Shown here one piece after another: positions 54,416-62,652 of a stretch of 64,000 nt of DNA. The notes beneath the pieces were generated by a model. The model ran no database searches, was not told the DNA's origin, and saw only the letters and a program-made list of their open reading frames with translations. The stretch is from NCBI RefSeq assembly GCF_900019265.1, contig NZ_CYGX02000071.1:38614-102613 (forward strand), read 5' to 3'. Position 1 is the stretch's first letter, and each line of letters begins with the position of its first letter. This DNA comes from Paraburkholderia ribeironis. GTDB taxonomy: Bacteria > Pseudomonadota > Gammaproteobacteria > Burkholderiales > Burkholderiaceae. The translations under genes and the position numbers were made by a program.

Positions 54416-54757
54416 TCATTGCGAGCGAGGCAGCGCACGAGGCTGGGGGCGCGGCGGCACGCCACCCCCCACGGGCAACTGGATATAAGGCGCCACGACC
54501 ATGGGTGCCGACGAATCCGGCGCCAGTTCGATGGGCGCTGCAATCGGCTGCGCATCGACGATTGGTTGCGGCGAAGGCGGCGCACTCAACAGCAAGGTGC
54601 CGCTCTGGCCATTGATGATGCCACCCTGCGAGTCGATGATCACCGGCCTGCGGGCGCCGTCCGACACGGCGAACGCGGTCGGCGCGGCGAGGATCGTCGT
54701 CAGCGAGGCGGCAAGCGCGACGATCAGGATGCGTTTGGACGAATGGACGGAGGGCAT
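54416..54757 (-). CDS. Exported proline-rich protein (hypothetical)
   Basis: 113 residues with a clear signal peptide (KRILIVALAASLTTILAAPT, cleavage after AFA) and a Pro/Ala-rich, probably disordered mature part ending PPRPQPRALPRSQ. No domain was recognised. The gene lies upstream of the orphan binding protein on the same strand with a 276-base gap, so a shared operon is uncertain. Confidence 0.6.
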   Translation of the reverse strand: MPSVHSSKRILIVALAASLTTILAAPTAFAVSDGARRPVIIDSQGGIINGQSGTLLLSAPPSPQPIVDAQPIAAPIELAPDSSAPMVVAPYIQLPVGGGVPPRPQPRALPRSQ

Positions 54758-54900
54758 AGGCGGACCGGTTGGTTTGAGATTGCCGGATTGCGCGAAGAAC
54801 GCTTTACCTTACCTCGGTGTTGGCCCCTTAGGCTAGTCGCGATTCGCCACCAATAGCGTTCAGACGCCGTTCGCTCGGAAATTGCGTGGCCCAGACGTGA

Positions 54901-54923
54901 CAAAGCCCCGCATTGACGGGGCT
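54901..54923 (-). terminator. Probable terminator after the DUF3563 gene
   Basis: On the minus strand AGCCCCG / CGGGGCT with a 6-base loop, followed by TTTG. It lies 70 bases downstream of the DUF3563 stop; the short T tract makes it moderate. Confidence 0.55.
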
Positions 54924-54995
54924 CAACACTGTACTGCAATGGCCGCGCAACGAACGCCGCCGCGTCGCACTCGACGCACTCGACGCCGATGAAAC

Positions 54996-55142
54996 TTACA
55001 GCGAGTAGCCGCCGGTTTCGAGCGAGCGGATGCGCTGTTCAAGCTGAACGATATCCGACGACGACGCCAGGTAGGCTTCACGACGGTTACGTTCCGCGGT
55101 TTCAAACCAGGTGCTCAGCTTTTCAAGAAGGTATGCAAACAT
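54996..55142 (-). CDS. DUF3563 small protein
   Basis: 48 residues, ATG after TTGGAGAACATC. The sequence MFAYLLEKLSTWFETAERN, then REAYLASSSDIVQLEQRIRS and LETGGYSL is characteristic of DUF3563 proteins, a small family common in Burkholderiaceae, with an amphipathic N-terminus and a helix ending in a YLAxSxDxxxLExRxR pattern. Function unknown. It has its own terminator and an upstream region rich in palindromes (55263-55301), so it is probably a single-gene transcript under specific control. Confidence 0.85.
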   Translation of the reverse strand: MFAYLLEKLSTWFETAERNRREAYLASSSDIVQLEQRIRSLETGGYSL

Positions 55143-55262
55143 GATGTTCTCCAAGGATCAGATTGAATCCCCGGTGGATTGGGCATCAGGGATTTCCCTT
55201 AAAAGGGTTAACCCGCATTATAACCCTGTGGTGCAACCTGGCTAGTGAAATGCCCGCATGAT

Positions 55263-55301
55263 GTGCATTCCGATTTGGAATGGTGCACGCTGATAGTGCA
55301 C
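55263..55301. promoter_or_regulatory. Palindromic element upstream of the DUF3563 gene
   Basis: An inverted repeat CATTCC-gattt-GGAATG (within GTGCATTCC / GGAATGGTGCAC) is followed by a second GTGCAC 13 bases after the first. The cluster lies 121 bases upstream of the DUF3563 start and 60 bases beyond the cueR stop. It could be an operator or a hairpin. Confidence 0.45.
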
Positions 55302-55359
55302 GCGAACCGTTGATTTGACTGGGTTCGAAACGAATTTTTAGCGTTGGGCATTAATGCCC

Positions 55360-55866
55360 TTAATTTTTAGCACCTTTGTGGTGCATTTCGCCATCGGGTC
55401 CCGACGAAGCCCTCCTTCGAGTTGCACCATCGCCCATGCCACCATCAAGCGAACCGCAATCTTTCCTGGAAACAGGATCGGTGTCGGCAAGGCGTTCGAT
55501 GATCGGACAATCGGGACGGTCGTCACCATGGCAGTGGTTGGCCAGATGCACGAGCGTATCGCGCATATCGGTGAGCTCGGCGATACGGCGATCGAGCTCC
55601 GCGACATGTTCCAGCGCGATCTGCTTCACTTCGGCGCTGGCGCGCGAGCGATCGTGCCATAGCGCCAGCAGTCGGCGAATGTCTTCGACCAGAAAACCGA
55701 GCCGCCGCGCCTGCCGGATAAAGCGCAGCGAATGAACTTCCTGCGAACCGTATACGCGATAGCCGGCGCTCGTGCGCGCCTTTGCCATCAGCAGGCCAAC
55801 GCTCTCGTAGTAGCGAATCATCTTCGCCGTGACGCCCGACGTGCGGGCCGCTTCACCGATATTCAT
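55360..55866 (-). CDS. cueR: CueR-type copper-responsive MerR regulator
   Basis: 168 residues from ATG (MNIGEAARTSGVTAKMIRYY). MerR winged helix followed by a dimerisation helix and the metal loop HCHGDDRPDCP, with Cys112 and Cys120 at the same positions as in E. coli CueR, indicating Cu(I), Ag(I) or Au(I) sensing. The C-terminal 45 residues after this loop are longer than in E. coli and low in complexity. Its own promoter carries the operator at 55899-55919. copZ is divergent. Confidence 0.9.
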   Translation of the reverse strand: MNIGEAARTSGVTAKMIRYYESVGLLMAKARTSAGYRVYGSQEVHSLRFIRQARRLGFLVEDIRRLLALWHDRSRASAEVKQIALEHVAELDRRIAELTDMRDTLVHLANHCHGDDRPDCPIIERLADTDPVSRKDCGSLDGGMGDGATRRRASSGPDGEMHHKGAKN

Positions 55867-55898
55867 CACTGTTTCCCCAAGATATGGGGCGATCGTAC

Positions 55899-55919
55899 AC
55901 CTTCCCACAGTGGGAAGGT
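55899..55919 (-). promoter_or_regulatory. CueR operator and 19-bp-spacer promoter
   Basis: A perfect palindrome: ACCTTCCCAC and its inverse complement separated by one A. Read on the minus strand it lies between CTGACC (-35) and TACGAT (-10) with a spacer of exactly 19 bp, the hallmark of MerR-family activated promoters. The promoter therefore points towards cueR; the plus strand lacks comparable elements at this spacing. Confidence 0.85.
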
Positions 55920-55990
55920 CAGCCACCCAGGTACGGATCGGCAGGCATAATCCGACTTACCGCAACGTTGATTTTTCCAGGGCAATTCCG

Positions 55991-56224
55991 ATGACAATCG
56001 AACTCAAGGTAGAAGGCATGAGCTGCCAGCATTGTGTCGCCGCAGTCACGAACGCCATTCGTGAACACGATGCAGCCGCGCAAGTTCAGGTGGATCTCTC
56101 ATCCGGCCGGGTGGTGGTCGAATCGATGCAACCGCTCGACGCGCTGAAGGCCGCGATCGACGAAGCCGGCTACACGGTCACCGCCGTCGCCAGCGCACCG
56201 GCGACCGGTGGCGCAGCCCATTAG
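55991..56224 (+). CDS. copZ: CopZ-like copper chaperone (HMA domain)
   Basis: 77 residues consisting of one heavy-metal-associated domain, with the metal site GMSCQHC (Cys12 and Cys15) and the ending DEAGYTVTAVA typical of the beta-alpha-beta-beta-alpha-beta fold. It would carry Cu(I) in the cytoplasm, usually to a CopA ATPase that is not encoded in this window. It is divergent from cueR; a GGCAATTCC-type site lies before the ATG. The RmlD-like gene follows after 13 bases. Confidence 0.88.
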   Translation: MTIELKVEGMSCQHCVAAVTNAIREHDAAAQVQVDLSSGRVVVESMQPLDALKAAIDEAGYTVTAVASAPATGGAAH

Positions 56225-56237
56225 GCGAACTCGCATC

Positions 56238-57158
56238 ATGTTCAAAGTTGCCGTGATTGGCGCCTCAGGGCTGCTCGGCCGTGCGCTCGTCGACGAACTG
56301 GCGCAGCAGACCGGTTGGCGGGTGGTTGGCACCGCGTTCAGCCGGCCGTCGGCGCATACCGTCTCACTGGATATTCGCGACGCGCAGGCAGTCGAGCAGT
56401 TTGTCGAACGTGAAGCGCCGGATGCGCTCGTGATTGCCGCGGCGGAGCGTCGGCCGGATGTGTGCGAGCACGATCCGGCACTGGCCCGCGCGCTGAATGT
56501 CGACGCGGTGCGCACCCTGGCCACGGCAGCCAGCCGGCGCGGCGCATGGACACTGTCGATCTCCACCGACTACGTGTTCGACGGCACTCACCCGCCCTAC
56601 CGGCACGACGCCGTGCCCGCGCCGCTCAACGCCTACGGGAGGAGCAAGCTCGACGGCGAGCGCGCGCTGGCCGAGACGACCGACCTCGGTTGCGTGCTGC
56701 GTTTGCCACTGCTGTATGGGCCGATCGTCAGCTGGTCGGAGTCGGCGGTGACGAGTCTCGTGCCGGCGATTGCGGCATCGGCGTCGTCGAATGGCAAGGC
56801 CGCCGTGATGGACGCGTGGGCGATCCGCTACCCGACCTTCACTCCTGACGTCGCGTTGGTGATCCGGCAAATGCTCGAACGGCATGCGCGCAACGAAACG
56901 ATCCGCGGCATCGTGCAATGGTCGGGCGACGAGCCGATGACCAAGTACGAGATCGCGGTGCGCATTGCCGAAGCCTTACGGCTCGATGCGCACCTGACGC
57001 CGCAATCCACCCCGGCCGATGCGACACCGCGCCCGCATAACTGTTATCTGGCATCCAGCCAGCTCGAAGCGCTCGGGATCGGCCGCCGCACACCGTTCGA
57101 CACGGCGATCCGACAGGTGCTCGCAGCGTTTGCGTGGCGAGGCGACACGCCTGTCTGA
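56238..57158 (+). CDS. RmlD/MAT2B-like NAD(P)-dependent reductase
   Basis: 306 residues from ATG in MFKVAVIGASGLLGRALVDE. Extended SDR fold with the nucleotide-binding GASGLLG, the STDYVFDGTHPPYRHDA motif, and the active-site Tyr/Lys in NAYGRSKLDGERALA; NCYLASSQLEALGI occurs near the C-terminus. RmlD reduces dTDP-4-keto-rhamnose, while MAT2B relatives bind methionine adenosyltransferase. No sugar-nucleotide genes lie nearby, so the substrate is undefined. It is 13 bases after copZ, possibly co-transcribed. Confidence 0.85.
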   Translation: MFKVAVIGASGLLGRALVDELAQQTGWRVVGTAFSRPSAHTVSLDIRDAQAVEQFVEREAPDALVIAAAERRPDVCEHDPALARALNVDAVRTLATAASRRGAWTLSISTDYVFDGTHPPYRHDAVPAPLNAYGRSKLDGERALAETTDLGCVLRLPLLYGPIVSWSESAVTSLVPAIAASASSNGKAAVMDAWAIRYPTFTPDVALVIRQMLERHARNETIRGIVQWSGDEPMTKYEIAVRIAEALRLDAHLTPQSTPADATPRPHNCYLASSQLEALGIGRRTPFDTAIRQVLAAFAWRGDTPV

Positions 57159-57169
57159 CGTTGGCGCAT

Positions 57170-57235
57170 ATGCGTTTGCTATGCGTTTGCTATGCGTTTG
57201 CTATGCGCTTGATATGCGCTTGATATGCGTTCAGG
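57170..57235. repeat. 11-bp tandem repeat
   Basis: Three copies of ATGCGTTTGCT, then two copies of a variant ATGCGCTTGAT, then a degenerate sixth (ATGCGTTCAGG). It fills the short gap between the convergent RmlD-like gene and dnaE2. Confidence 0.9.
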
Positions 57236-57265
57236 CTGGACACGACCAGCCGGCCTCGATGAGCG

Positions 57266-60200
57266 TCAATGAAAATCGCGGCTCGCCGTGGCCAGTTCGC
57301 CGAGCCATTCGCTGTGATCCTCGAGGCGTTGGGCAACGAGATGGATCACTTCGCCTCTGTGTTTCCGGCTTCCCCGGCCTGCGCTGTTTGCATTCCCCGC
57401 AGGGCCGGCAGGGCCGGCCATGTCGCCGGTAGCAACGCCGTCGTCGCGTTGCAAGACGCCGTACACCGCCAGCAATGATGAACCCAACAACACCTTGCGC
57501 TGTTTTTCCACTAGCGACGGCCAGACGATCACATTGATCGAACCGGTTTCGTCTTCGATGGAAACGAACACAGTGCCGTTTGCCGTGCCTGGCCGCTGCC
57601 GCACGGTGACGATGCCGCATGCGCGCGCCAGCGTGCCGTGCTGACACGCGGCAAGCTCGGCCGCCGTGCGAAAACGCTGTTGCGCGAGGCGCGTACGCAG
57701 CAGTGCGAGCGGATGACGATTGAGCGTGAGGCCGATGCTCGCGTAGTCGTCGACGATCTCGCGGCTTTCGGCTGCCGGCGGCAAGCTCAGCGGCGCTTCG
57801 ACGATCGGCGCATCACGCAGCAGCTTCGGCACGCTGTGTTGCGCAGTCACCGCCCACCACGCTTCACGCCGATGGCCGGCGATGCTGGCCAGCGCGTTCG
57901 CTGCGGCAAGCGCTTCGAGATCGCGCCGCGTCAATGCCGCGCGGCGCGCCAGATCGTCGACATCGGTAAACGGCGCGTCGTTGCGGGCGGCGATGATGCG
58001 TTCGACGGCTCCTTGCGCGAGCCCCTTGATCAGATGCATGCCGATGCGCACCGCGGGGCCGCGCGAACCATACGTATTCGACGGTTGAAACACGCGTGCA
58101 GTCAATCGTTGCGCTGCGCGCCGGATCGTTCTGCTCACCGTCAGGCGCCGCAGCGACAGATCGCGCAATTGCTGTGCGGATAATATGGTGTACTGATGAT
58201 GCAGACAGGTCTCGGCCGATGAAATCCGCCGCCCTTCTTCATTGCGTCGTTCGAGAGTCGACTCCCAATCGCTCAGAGTCACGTCCGGCGGCAAGACCTT
58301 GACGCCGTGACGCCTTGCATCCTGCACGAGTTGCGACGGCGAATAAAATCCCAACGGCTGGCTGTTCAGCAAACCCGCCAGAAAAGCAGCCGGCTCATAG
58401 CGCTTCAACCACGCGCTGAGATAGACGAGCAACGCGAAGCTCGCTGCATGGCTCTCCGGAAAACCATATTCGCCGAAGCCTTCGATCTGTTTGCAGATGC
58501 GGTCGATAAACTCCTGCTCATAGCCGCGCCTGAGCATGCGATCGTTCAAATCCTTCTGATACTTCGCGAGGTTGCCGCTGCGCCGCCATGCGGCCATCGC
58601 ACGCCGCAACTGATCGGCCTGCTCACCGGTATATTCCGCCGCAACCATCGCCAGGTGCATGACCTGCTCCTGGAAAATCGGCACGCCGAGCGTACGTTCG
58701 AGTACCGGCCGCAATTCGTCCTTGGCGTAATCGACTGGTTCGAGATTCTGCTTGCGGCGCAGATAAGGATGCACCATGCCGCCTTGAATCGGCCCGGGCC
58801 GTACGATCGCCACTTCGATCACGAGATCGTAGTACTTGTTCGGCTTCAGACGCGGCAGCATGCTTTGCTGCGCACGCGATTCGATCTGGAACACGCCGAT
58901 CGTATCGGCATGGCCGCACATCTCGTAGACAGCCCGATCCTCGCGCGGAATATCCTGCACCCTGAACGTCGGGAAACCGCGCCTCAACGCGACGAACTCC
59001 AGCGCGCGCCGAATGGCCGACAACATGCCGAGCGCGAGCACGTCGACTTTCAGCAGCTTGAGCGCATCGATATCGTCCTTGTCCCACTCGATCACGCTGC
59101 GGTCTTTCATGCTCGCGTTCTCGATCGGCACGAGCCGCGACAGCTTGTCTTTCGCAATCACGAAGCCACCGACGTGTTGCGACAGGTGACGCGGGAAATT
59201 GCGCAACTCTTTGGTCAGGCGAATCAGATTTTGCGTGATGTGCGAGTTGGCGTCGAAGCCCGCTTCGGCCAGATAGCCGGCGACAGCATCCGTGCCGTCC
59301 CACCACTGTTGCGACTTGCTGATCCGCTCGATCAACGAGGCCTCGAGACCCAGCGCCTTGCCGACGTCTTTCAGCGCACTGCGCGAGCGATACGTGATGA
59401 GCGACGCAGTGAGCGCCGCACGATGACGGCCATACCTGGCGTAGATATATTGAATCACCTCTTCGCGTCGCTGATGCTCGAAGTCGACGTCGATATCGGG
59501 CGGTTCATTGCGGGCGCGCGAAATGAATCGCTCGATCAGCATGTTCATGTGCACCGGATCGATTTCCGTCACATGCAGGCAGTAGCACACGACCGAATTC
59601 GCCGCCGAACCTCGCCCCTGACACAGGATGTTTCTGGAGCGCGCGAAGCGCACGATATCGTGCACCGTCAGAAAATACTTTTCGTATTTCAGCTCGGCGA
59701 TCAGCCCCAACTCTTTCTCGATCTGATCGATTCGCTTCAGGTCCATGCCGCGCGGCCAGCGCTCGGTCGCCCCGGCCATCACCAGCTTGCGCAGATAGCT
59801 CGACGGCGACTCGCCGGTGGGCACCAGTTCTTCGGGATATTCGTACTTGAGTTCGTCGAGCGAGAAGCGGCATAGCGCGGCGATCCGCAGCGTCTCTTCG
59901 AGCGTATCGCGCGGATAGAGTTTGCTGAGCCGTACGCGCGTGCGCATGTGCCGTTCCGCATTCGCTTGCAGCGCGTGGCCGCATGCCGAAAGCGGCGTGC
60001 CAAGGCCGATTGCGGTCATGGTGTCCTGCAACGGCTTGCGCGAGCGCGTATGCATCAGCACGCCACCTGCAGCAACCAGCGGCAAGCCGCTCGCTTTTGA
60101 AATCATTCGCAACGCGTCGATCTGCAGATCGTCGCTACCGGTCTGCCACAGCTCGAGTGCGAGCCACGACCGCCCTGCCGCGAACGATGCGAGCCAATGT

Positions 60201-60886
60201 GCGCAACGCAGCGTGTGCGAGAGCGTCGCCGTACGCTGCGGCACGAGCATCAGGACGCAATCGGGCAGTGCCTTCAGATGCGCCAGATGCGGTAGCGAAT
60301 CGGTGAAGTCCGCAGGGCTGAGACGATAGCTGCCTTTGTCCGCGCGTGATCGCGCCAGCGTGATCAGTTCGCAAAGATTGCCGTAGCCGTTGCGGTCGAT
60401 GGCCAGCGCAACCAGCGTGCAGAAGGGCTCGCCGGCGTCATCGGTCAGGTTGAGTTCGCTGCCGATGATCAGGTGAGGGATGGGTTTCAGTGCCTCGTCG
60501 TCCACGGGATCCTGTGACGAGGCCGTTGTCCCTATGGTGTCTTCCGAAGGCGTTGCTGTTTGCGTGGCTTGCGTGGCTTGCGTGGCTTGCGTGGCTTGCG
60601 TGGCTTGCGTGGCTTGCGCATTGTTTTCGCGATCTTTCTGTTGACGCTCCCGTTCCTGCCTGAGTTCTCTCAACGCCGTGTGGGCTCGCACGACGCCCGC
60701 CAACGAACATTCATCGGTAATCGCGAGCGCGCTATAGCCGCGCGACATCGCCTGCTCGACGAGTTCATGCGGATGCGAAGCGCCGCGCAGGAATGAGAAA
60801 TTGGTCAGGCAATGCAGCTCCGCGTATGCGGGCAAGTGAGCCGCAAATGCCTGCTGCGAGAGGAAGGATTGCTGGGACGTCGTCAT
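57266..60886 (-). CDS. dnaE2: Error-prone DNA polymerase DnaE2 (ImuC)
   Basis: 1206 residues. N-terminal PHP domain (YAELHCLTNFSFLRGASHPH), polymerase core with the catalytic acidic motif PDIDVDF followed by EHQRREEVIQYIYARYG, the tau-like region KGLAQGAVERIIAARNDAPF and a C-terminal OB-fold (GTANGTVFVSIEDETGSINV). DnaE2 works with ImuA and ImuB in SOS mutagenesis. It starts 5 bases after the imuB stop. Residues 92-109 are six consecutive Ala-Thr-Gln units inserted in the PHP region. The product ends STASRDFH-like (LGELATASRDFH). Confidence 0.96.
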   Translation of the reverse strand: MTTSQQSFLSQQAFAAHLPAYAELHCLTNFSFLRGASHPHELVEQAMSRGYSALAITDECSLAGVVRAHTALRELRQERERQQKDRENNAQATQATQATQATQATQATQTATPSEDTIGTTASSQDPVDDEALKPIPHLIIGSELNLTDDAGEPFCTLVALAIDRNGYGNLCELITLARSRADKGSYRLSPADFTDSLPHLAHLKALPDCVLMLVPQRTATLSHTLRCAHWLASFAAGRSWLALELWQTGSDDLQIDALRMISKASGLPLVAAGGVLMHTRSRKPLQDTMTAIGLGTPLSACGHALQANAERHMRTRVRLSKLYPRDTLEETLRIAALCRFSLDELKYEYPEELVPTGESPSSYLRKLVMAGATERWPRGMDLKRIDQIEKELGLIAELKYEKYFLTVHDIVRFARSRNILCQGRGSAANSVVCYCLHVTEIDPVHMNMLIERFISRARNEPPDIDVDFEHQRREEVIQYIYARYGRHRAALTASLITYRSRSALKDVGKALGLEASLIERISKSQQWWDGTDAVAGYLAEAGFDANSHITQNLIRLTKELRNFPRHLSQHVGGFVIAKDKLSRLVPIENASMKDRSVIEWDKDDIDALKLLKVDVLALGMLSAIRRALEFVALRRGFPTFRVQDIPREDRAVYEMCGHADTIGVFQIESRAQQSMLPRLKPNKYYDLVIEVAIVRPGPIQGGMVHPYLRRKQNLEPVDYAKDELRPVLERTLGVPIFQEQVMHLAMVAAEYTGEQADQLRRAMAAWRRSGNLAKYQKDLNDRMLRRGYEQEFIDRICKQIEGFGEYGFPESHAASFALLVYLSAWLKRYEPAAFLAGLLNSQPLGFYSPSQLVQDARRHGVKVLPPDVTLSDWESTLERRNEEGRRISSAETCLHHQYTILSAQQLRDLSLRRLTVSRTIRRAAQRLTARVFQPSNTYGSRGPAVRIGMHLIKGLAQGAVERIIAARNDAPFTDVDDLARRAALTRRDLEALAAANALASIAGHRREAWWAVTAQHSVPKLLRDAPIVEAPLSLPPAAESREIVDDYASIGLTLNRHPLALLRTRLAQQRFRTAAELAACQHGTLARACGIVTVRQRPGTANGTVFVSIEDETGSINVIVWPSLVEKQRKVLLGSSLLAVYGVLQRDDGVATGDMAGPAGPAGNANSAGRGSRKHRGEVIHLVAQRLEDHSEWLGELATASRDFH
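60560..60613 (-). repeat. 9-bp coding repeat in dnaE2 (six Ala-Thr-Gln units)
   Basis: Six perfect copies of GCCACGCAA (minus strand) encoding Ala-Thr-Gln. Gain or loss of units keeps the frame. Confidence 0.95.
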
Positions 60887-60891
60887 GATGC

Positions 60892-62652
60892 TCAGCCGAA
60901 CAAGCCATGCAAATACCATTCACCGTTCAGACGCTCGCGATACACCCAGAACATGTGGCCACGATCATCGGCCGCGACGTAGTAATCCCGCTCGACACGA
61001 TTGCCGTCCCACCACCCTGCTTCAATCCGCTCGGTACGCGTGAGCATTTTCAGCGGCCGGCGATAGATCGGTCGCTGGTCGCGCATCATCAGGCGCAGTG
61101 GCTGATCGAGCATCCAGACCGGGCGAGGCTGTGAGGGTAATGCGCTGTCGGGTAGATCGAGTGATGCCTGGGCATCGATTGATCGTGGTGCGGATGGGCG
61201 GGTTGCTTGTGTTGCTTGTGTTGCTTGTGTTGCTTGCGTTGCTTGCAGCATCGTCGCTTCGCCTGCGCGTTCTTCTTCCGGGGCGGCGTGTCGCAACTCA
61301 TCGGTTAGCCAGGTTTTATCCGCTTTGACTTTTGCGCGGCTTTTCGCTGGCGCACGCTTCTGGCGTGAAAACGCTTGCGCCTGGTAAGCCTCGACACGCA
61401 TGGCCCGCTCGGGACGATGATCGTCCTGCAACGACATCTGCAACACATTCTCCGGCCCCAGACGCGCGCTCAAGCGTTCGAGCAGACGCGCAATCGACTC
61501 GTCATCTGATTCGGGCATGGGAAACAACGTGTCCAACTGCCCGGCATAGTCGCCAATCTGATCCGCAACCAGCTTCAATTCGATGACCGGCGCAGCCAGC
61601 ACGGTCTGGTTCAACTTTTCCCGCAACAGCCAGATCAGATGCTCGGCATCACGCGAAGGTATCGCCCACGCGACCTTCAGACTCGATGTCTTCGGCGCAT
61701 GACGGGACGCCAATTCATGCTCGAGCAGCAGCGTATAACCGCAGAGCGCCGCATGATGCGCGCTCAACCAGCCAGCCAACTGCACAATCAGGCGACGCGC
61801 GGCAAACAGCAACGCATCGGCGTTATCGACTCGCGACGGCAATTCCAGTTGTGCATGAAACGACGCCGGCGCACGAAACGATTCACGTGGATCGGCGCGC
61901 GTGCCATACGCCTGCGCGAGCAGATCCAGAATGCCGCTGCCGAAACGCCGCACGACGCCCGCCCTTGGCAACCGACGCAAATCGGCAAGCGTGCTGCACC
62001 CGACGTGCGCAAACGCATCGCGATACGTCTGTGCCACCGGCAACAACGAAACAGATAAACCATCGAGCACCTGCGCGAGCGAAGTTTCCTTGACCACATG
62101 CCAGCGACGTCCCTGCCGACAAGCGCGTACCTGTGCCAATAGCCACGCGCCCCAGGCGGTCGGCGCACAGGCGATGCGCACCGTGTAGCCGAACTCCGCG
62201 ACCGTGGCCGACACGCGCGACAACAACGTGCGCAAGCCGCCAAACAGCCTCAAGCCGGAGCCGACTTCCAGCAGCAGGGTATGCGTCTCGGCAAGCGACA
62301 CTTTCGGTGTGTAGGTCAACAACGCAAGCGCTATTGCCTCGAATGCCTGGGTCTCGCGGGTCGCGTCGGCGGCAAGCAACTTCAGACCCGGCGCCAACGC
62401 CAATGCATACGAGCGCGAATAACCCGCCTGCACCCCGGCACGCCATGCGTCGAGATCCGGCATCAGAATGTGCGCGTGATCGGCCAATGCATAACCGCTT
62501 CGCTCGTCGATGTCTGCGGTAGCTTGAGGCGGCCTTGCATCGCCGCGCGACTCATGCCGATTCGGCTTCGCGGGCGAACCATCCGGAAGCGGCGCGAGTG
62601 GCTTCACCGCTTCCAGCGACAAGAGTGGCAAGGTAACCGCGATCCACAACAT
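60892..62652 (-). CDS. imuB: ImuB, Y-family polymerase-like mutasome subunit
   Basis: 586 residues. It starts MLWIAVTLPLLSLEAVKPLA, the standard ImuB N-terminus in which the catalytic Asp of Y-family polymerases is missing, so the protein is expected to be non-catalytic. The palm/little-finger region follows (KVSLAETHTLLLEVGSGLRLF; EFGYTVRIACAPTAWGAWLL). A QASLDLP segment near residue 494 resembles a beta-clamp-binding motif and is preceded by an Ala-Thr-Gln repeat. ImuB bridges ImuA, DnaE2 and the clamp. Its start lies 101 bases inside imuA. Confidence 0.93.
   Translation of the reverse strand: MLWIAVTLPLLSLEAVKPLAPLPDGSPAKPNRHESRGDARPPQATADIDERSGYALADHAHILMPDLDAWRAGVQAGYSRSYALALAPGLKLLAADATRETQAFEAIALALLTYTPKVSLAETHTLLLEVGSGLRLFGGLRTLLSRVSATVAEFGYTVRIACAPTAWGAWLLAQVRACRQGRRWHVVKETSLAQVLDGLSVSLLPVAQTYRDAFAHVGCSTLADLRRLPRAGVVRRFGSGILDLLAQAYGTRADPRESFRAPASFHAQLELPSRVDNADALLFAARRLIVQLAGWLSAHHAALCGYTLLLEHELASRHAPKTSSLKVAWAIPSRDAEHLIWLLREKLNQTVLAAPVIELKLVADQIGDYAGQLDTLFPMPESDDESIARLLERLSARLGPENVLQMSLQDDHRPERAMRVEAYQAQAFSRQKRAPAKSRAKVKADKTWLTDELRHAAPEEERAGEATMLQATQATQATQATQATRPSAPRSIDAQASLDLPDSALPSQPRPVWMLDQPLRLMMRDQRPIYRRPLKMLTRTERIEAGWWDGNRVERDYYVAADDRGHMFWVYRERLNGEWYLHGLFG
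61201..61245 (-). repeat. 9-bp coding repeat in imuB (Ala-Thr-Gln units)
   Basis: Four Ala-Thr-Gln units plus a partial one, with the unit GCAACACAA (one copy uses ACG). The peptide is the same as in dnaE2 but the codons differ, so the two arrays are not simple DNA copies of each other. Confidence 0.93.

Noticed and set aside
58307..59875. 522-codon plus-strand frame
   Set aside because: Antisense to the dnaE2 polymerase core.
60560..60613. CRISPR-like short repeats
   Set aside because: Units are 9 bp, directly adjacent without spacers, and keep the reading frame; they are coding repeats. No CRISPR array or cas gene was seen in the window.
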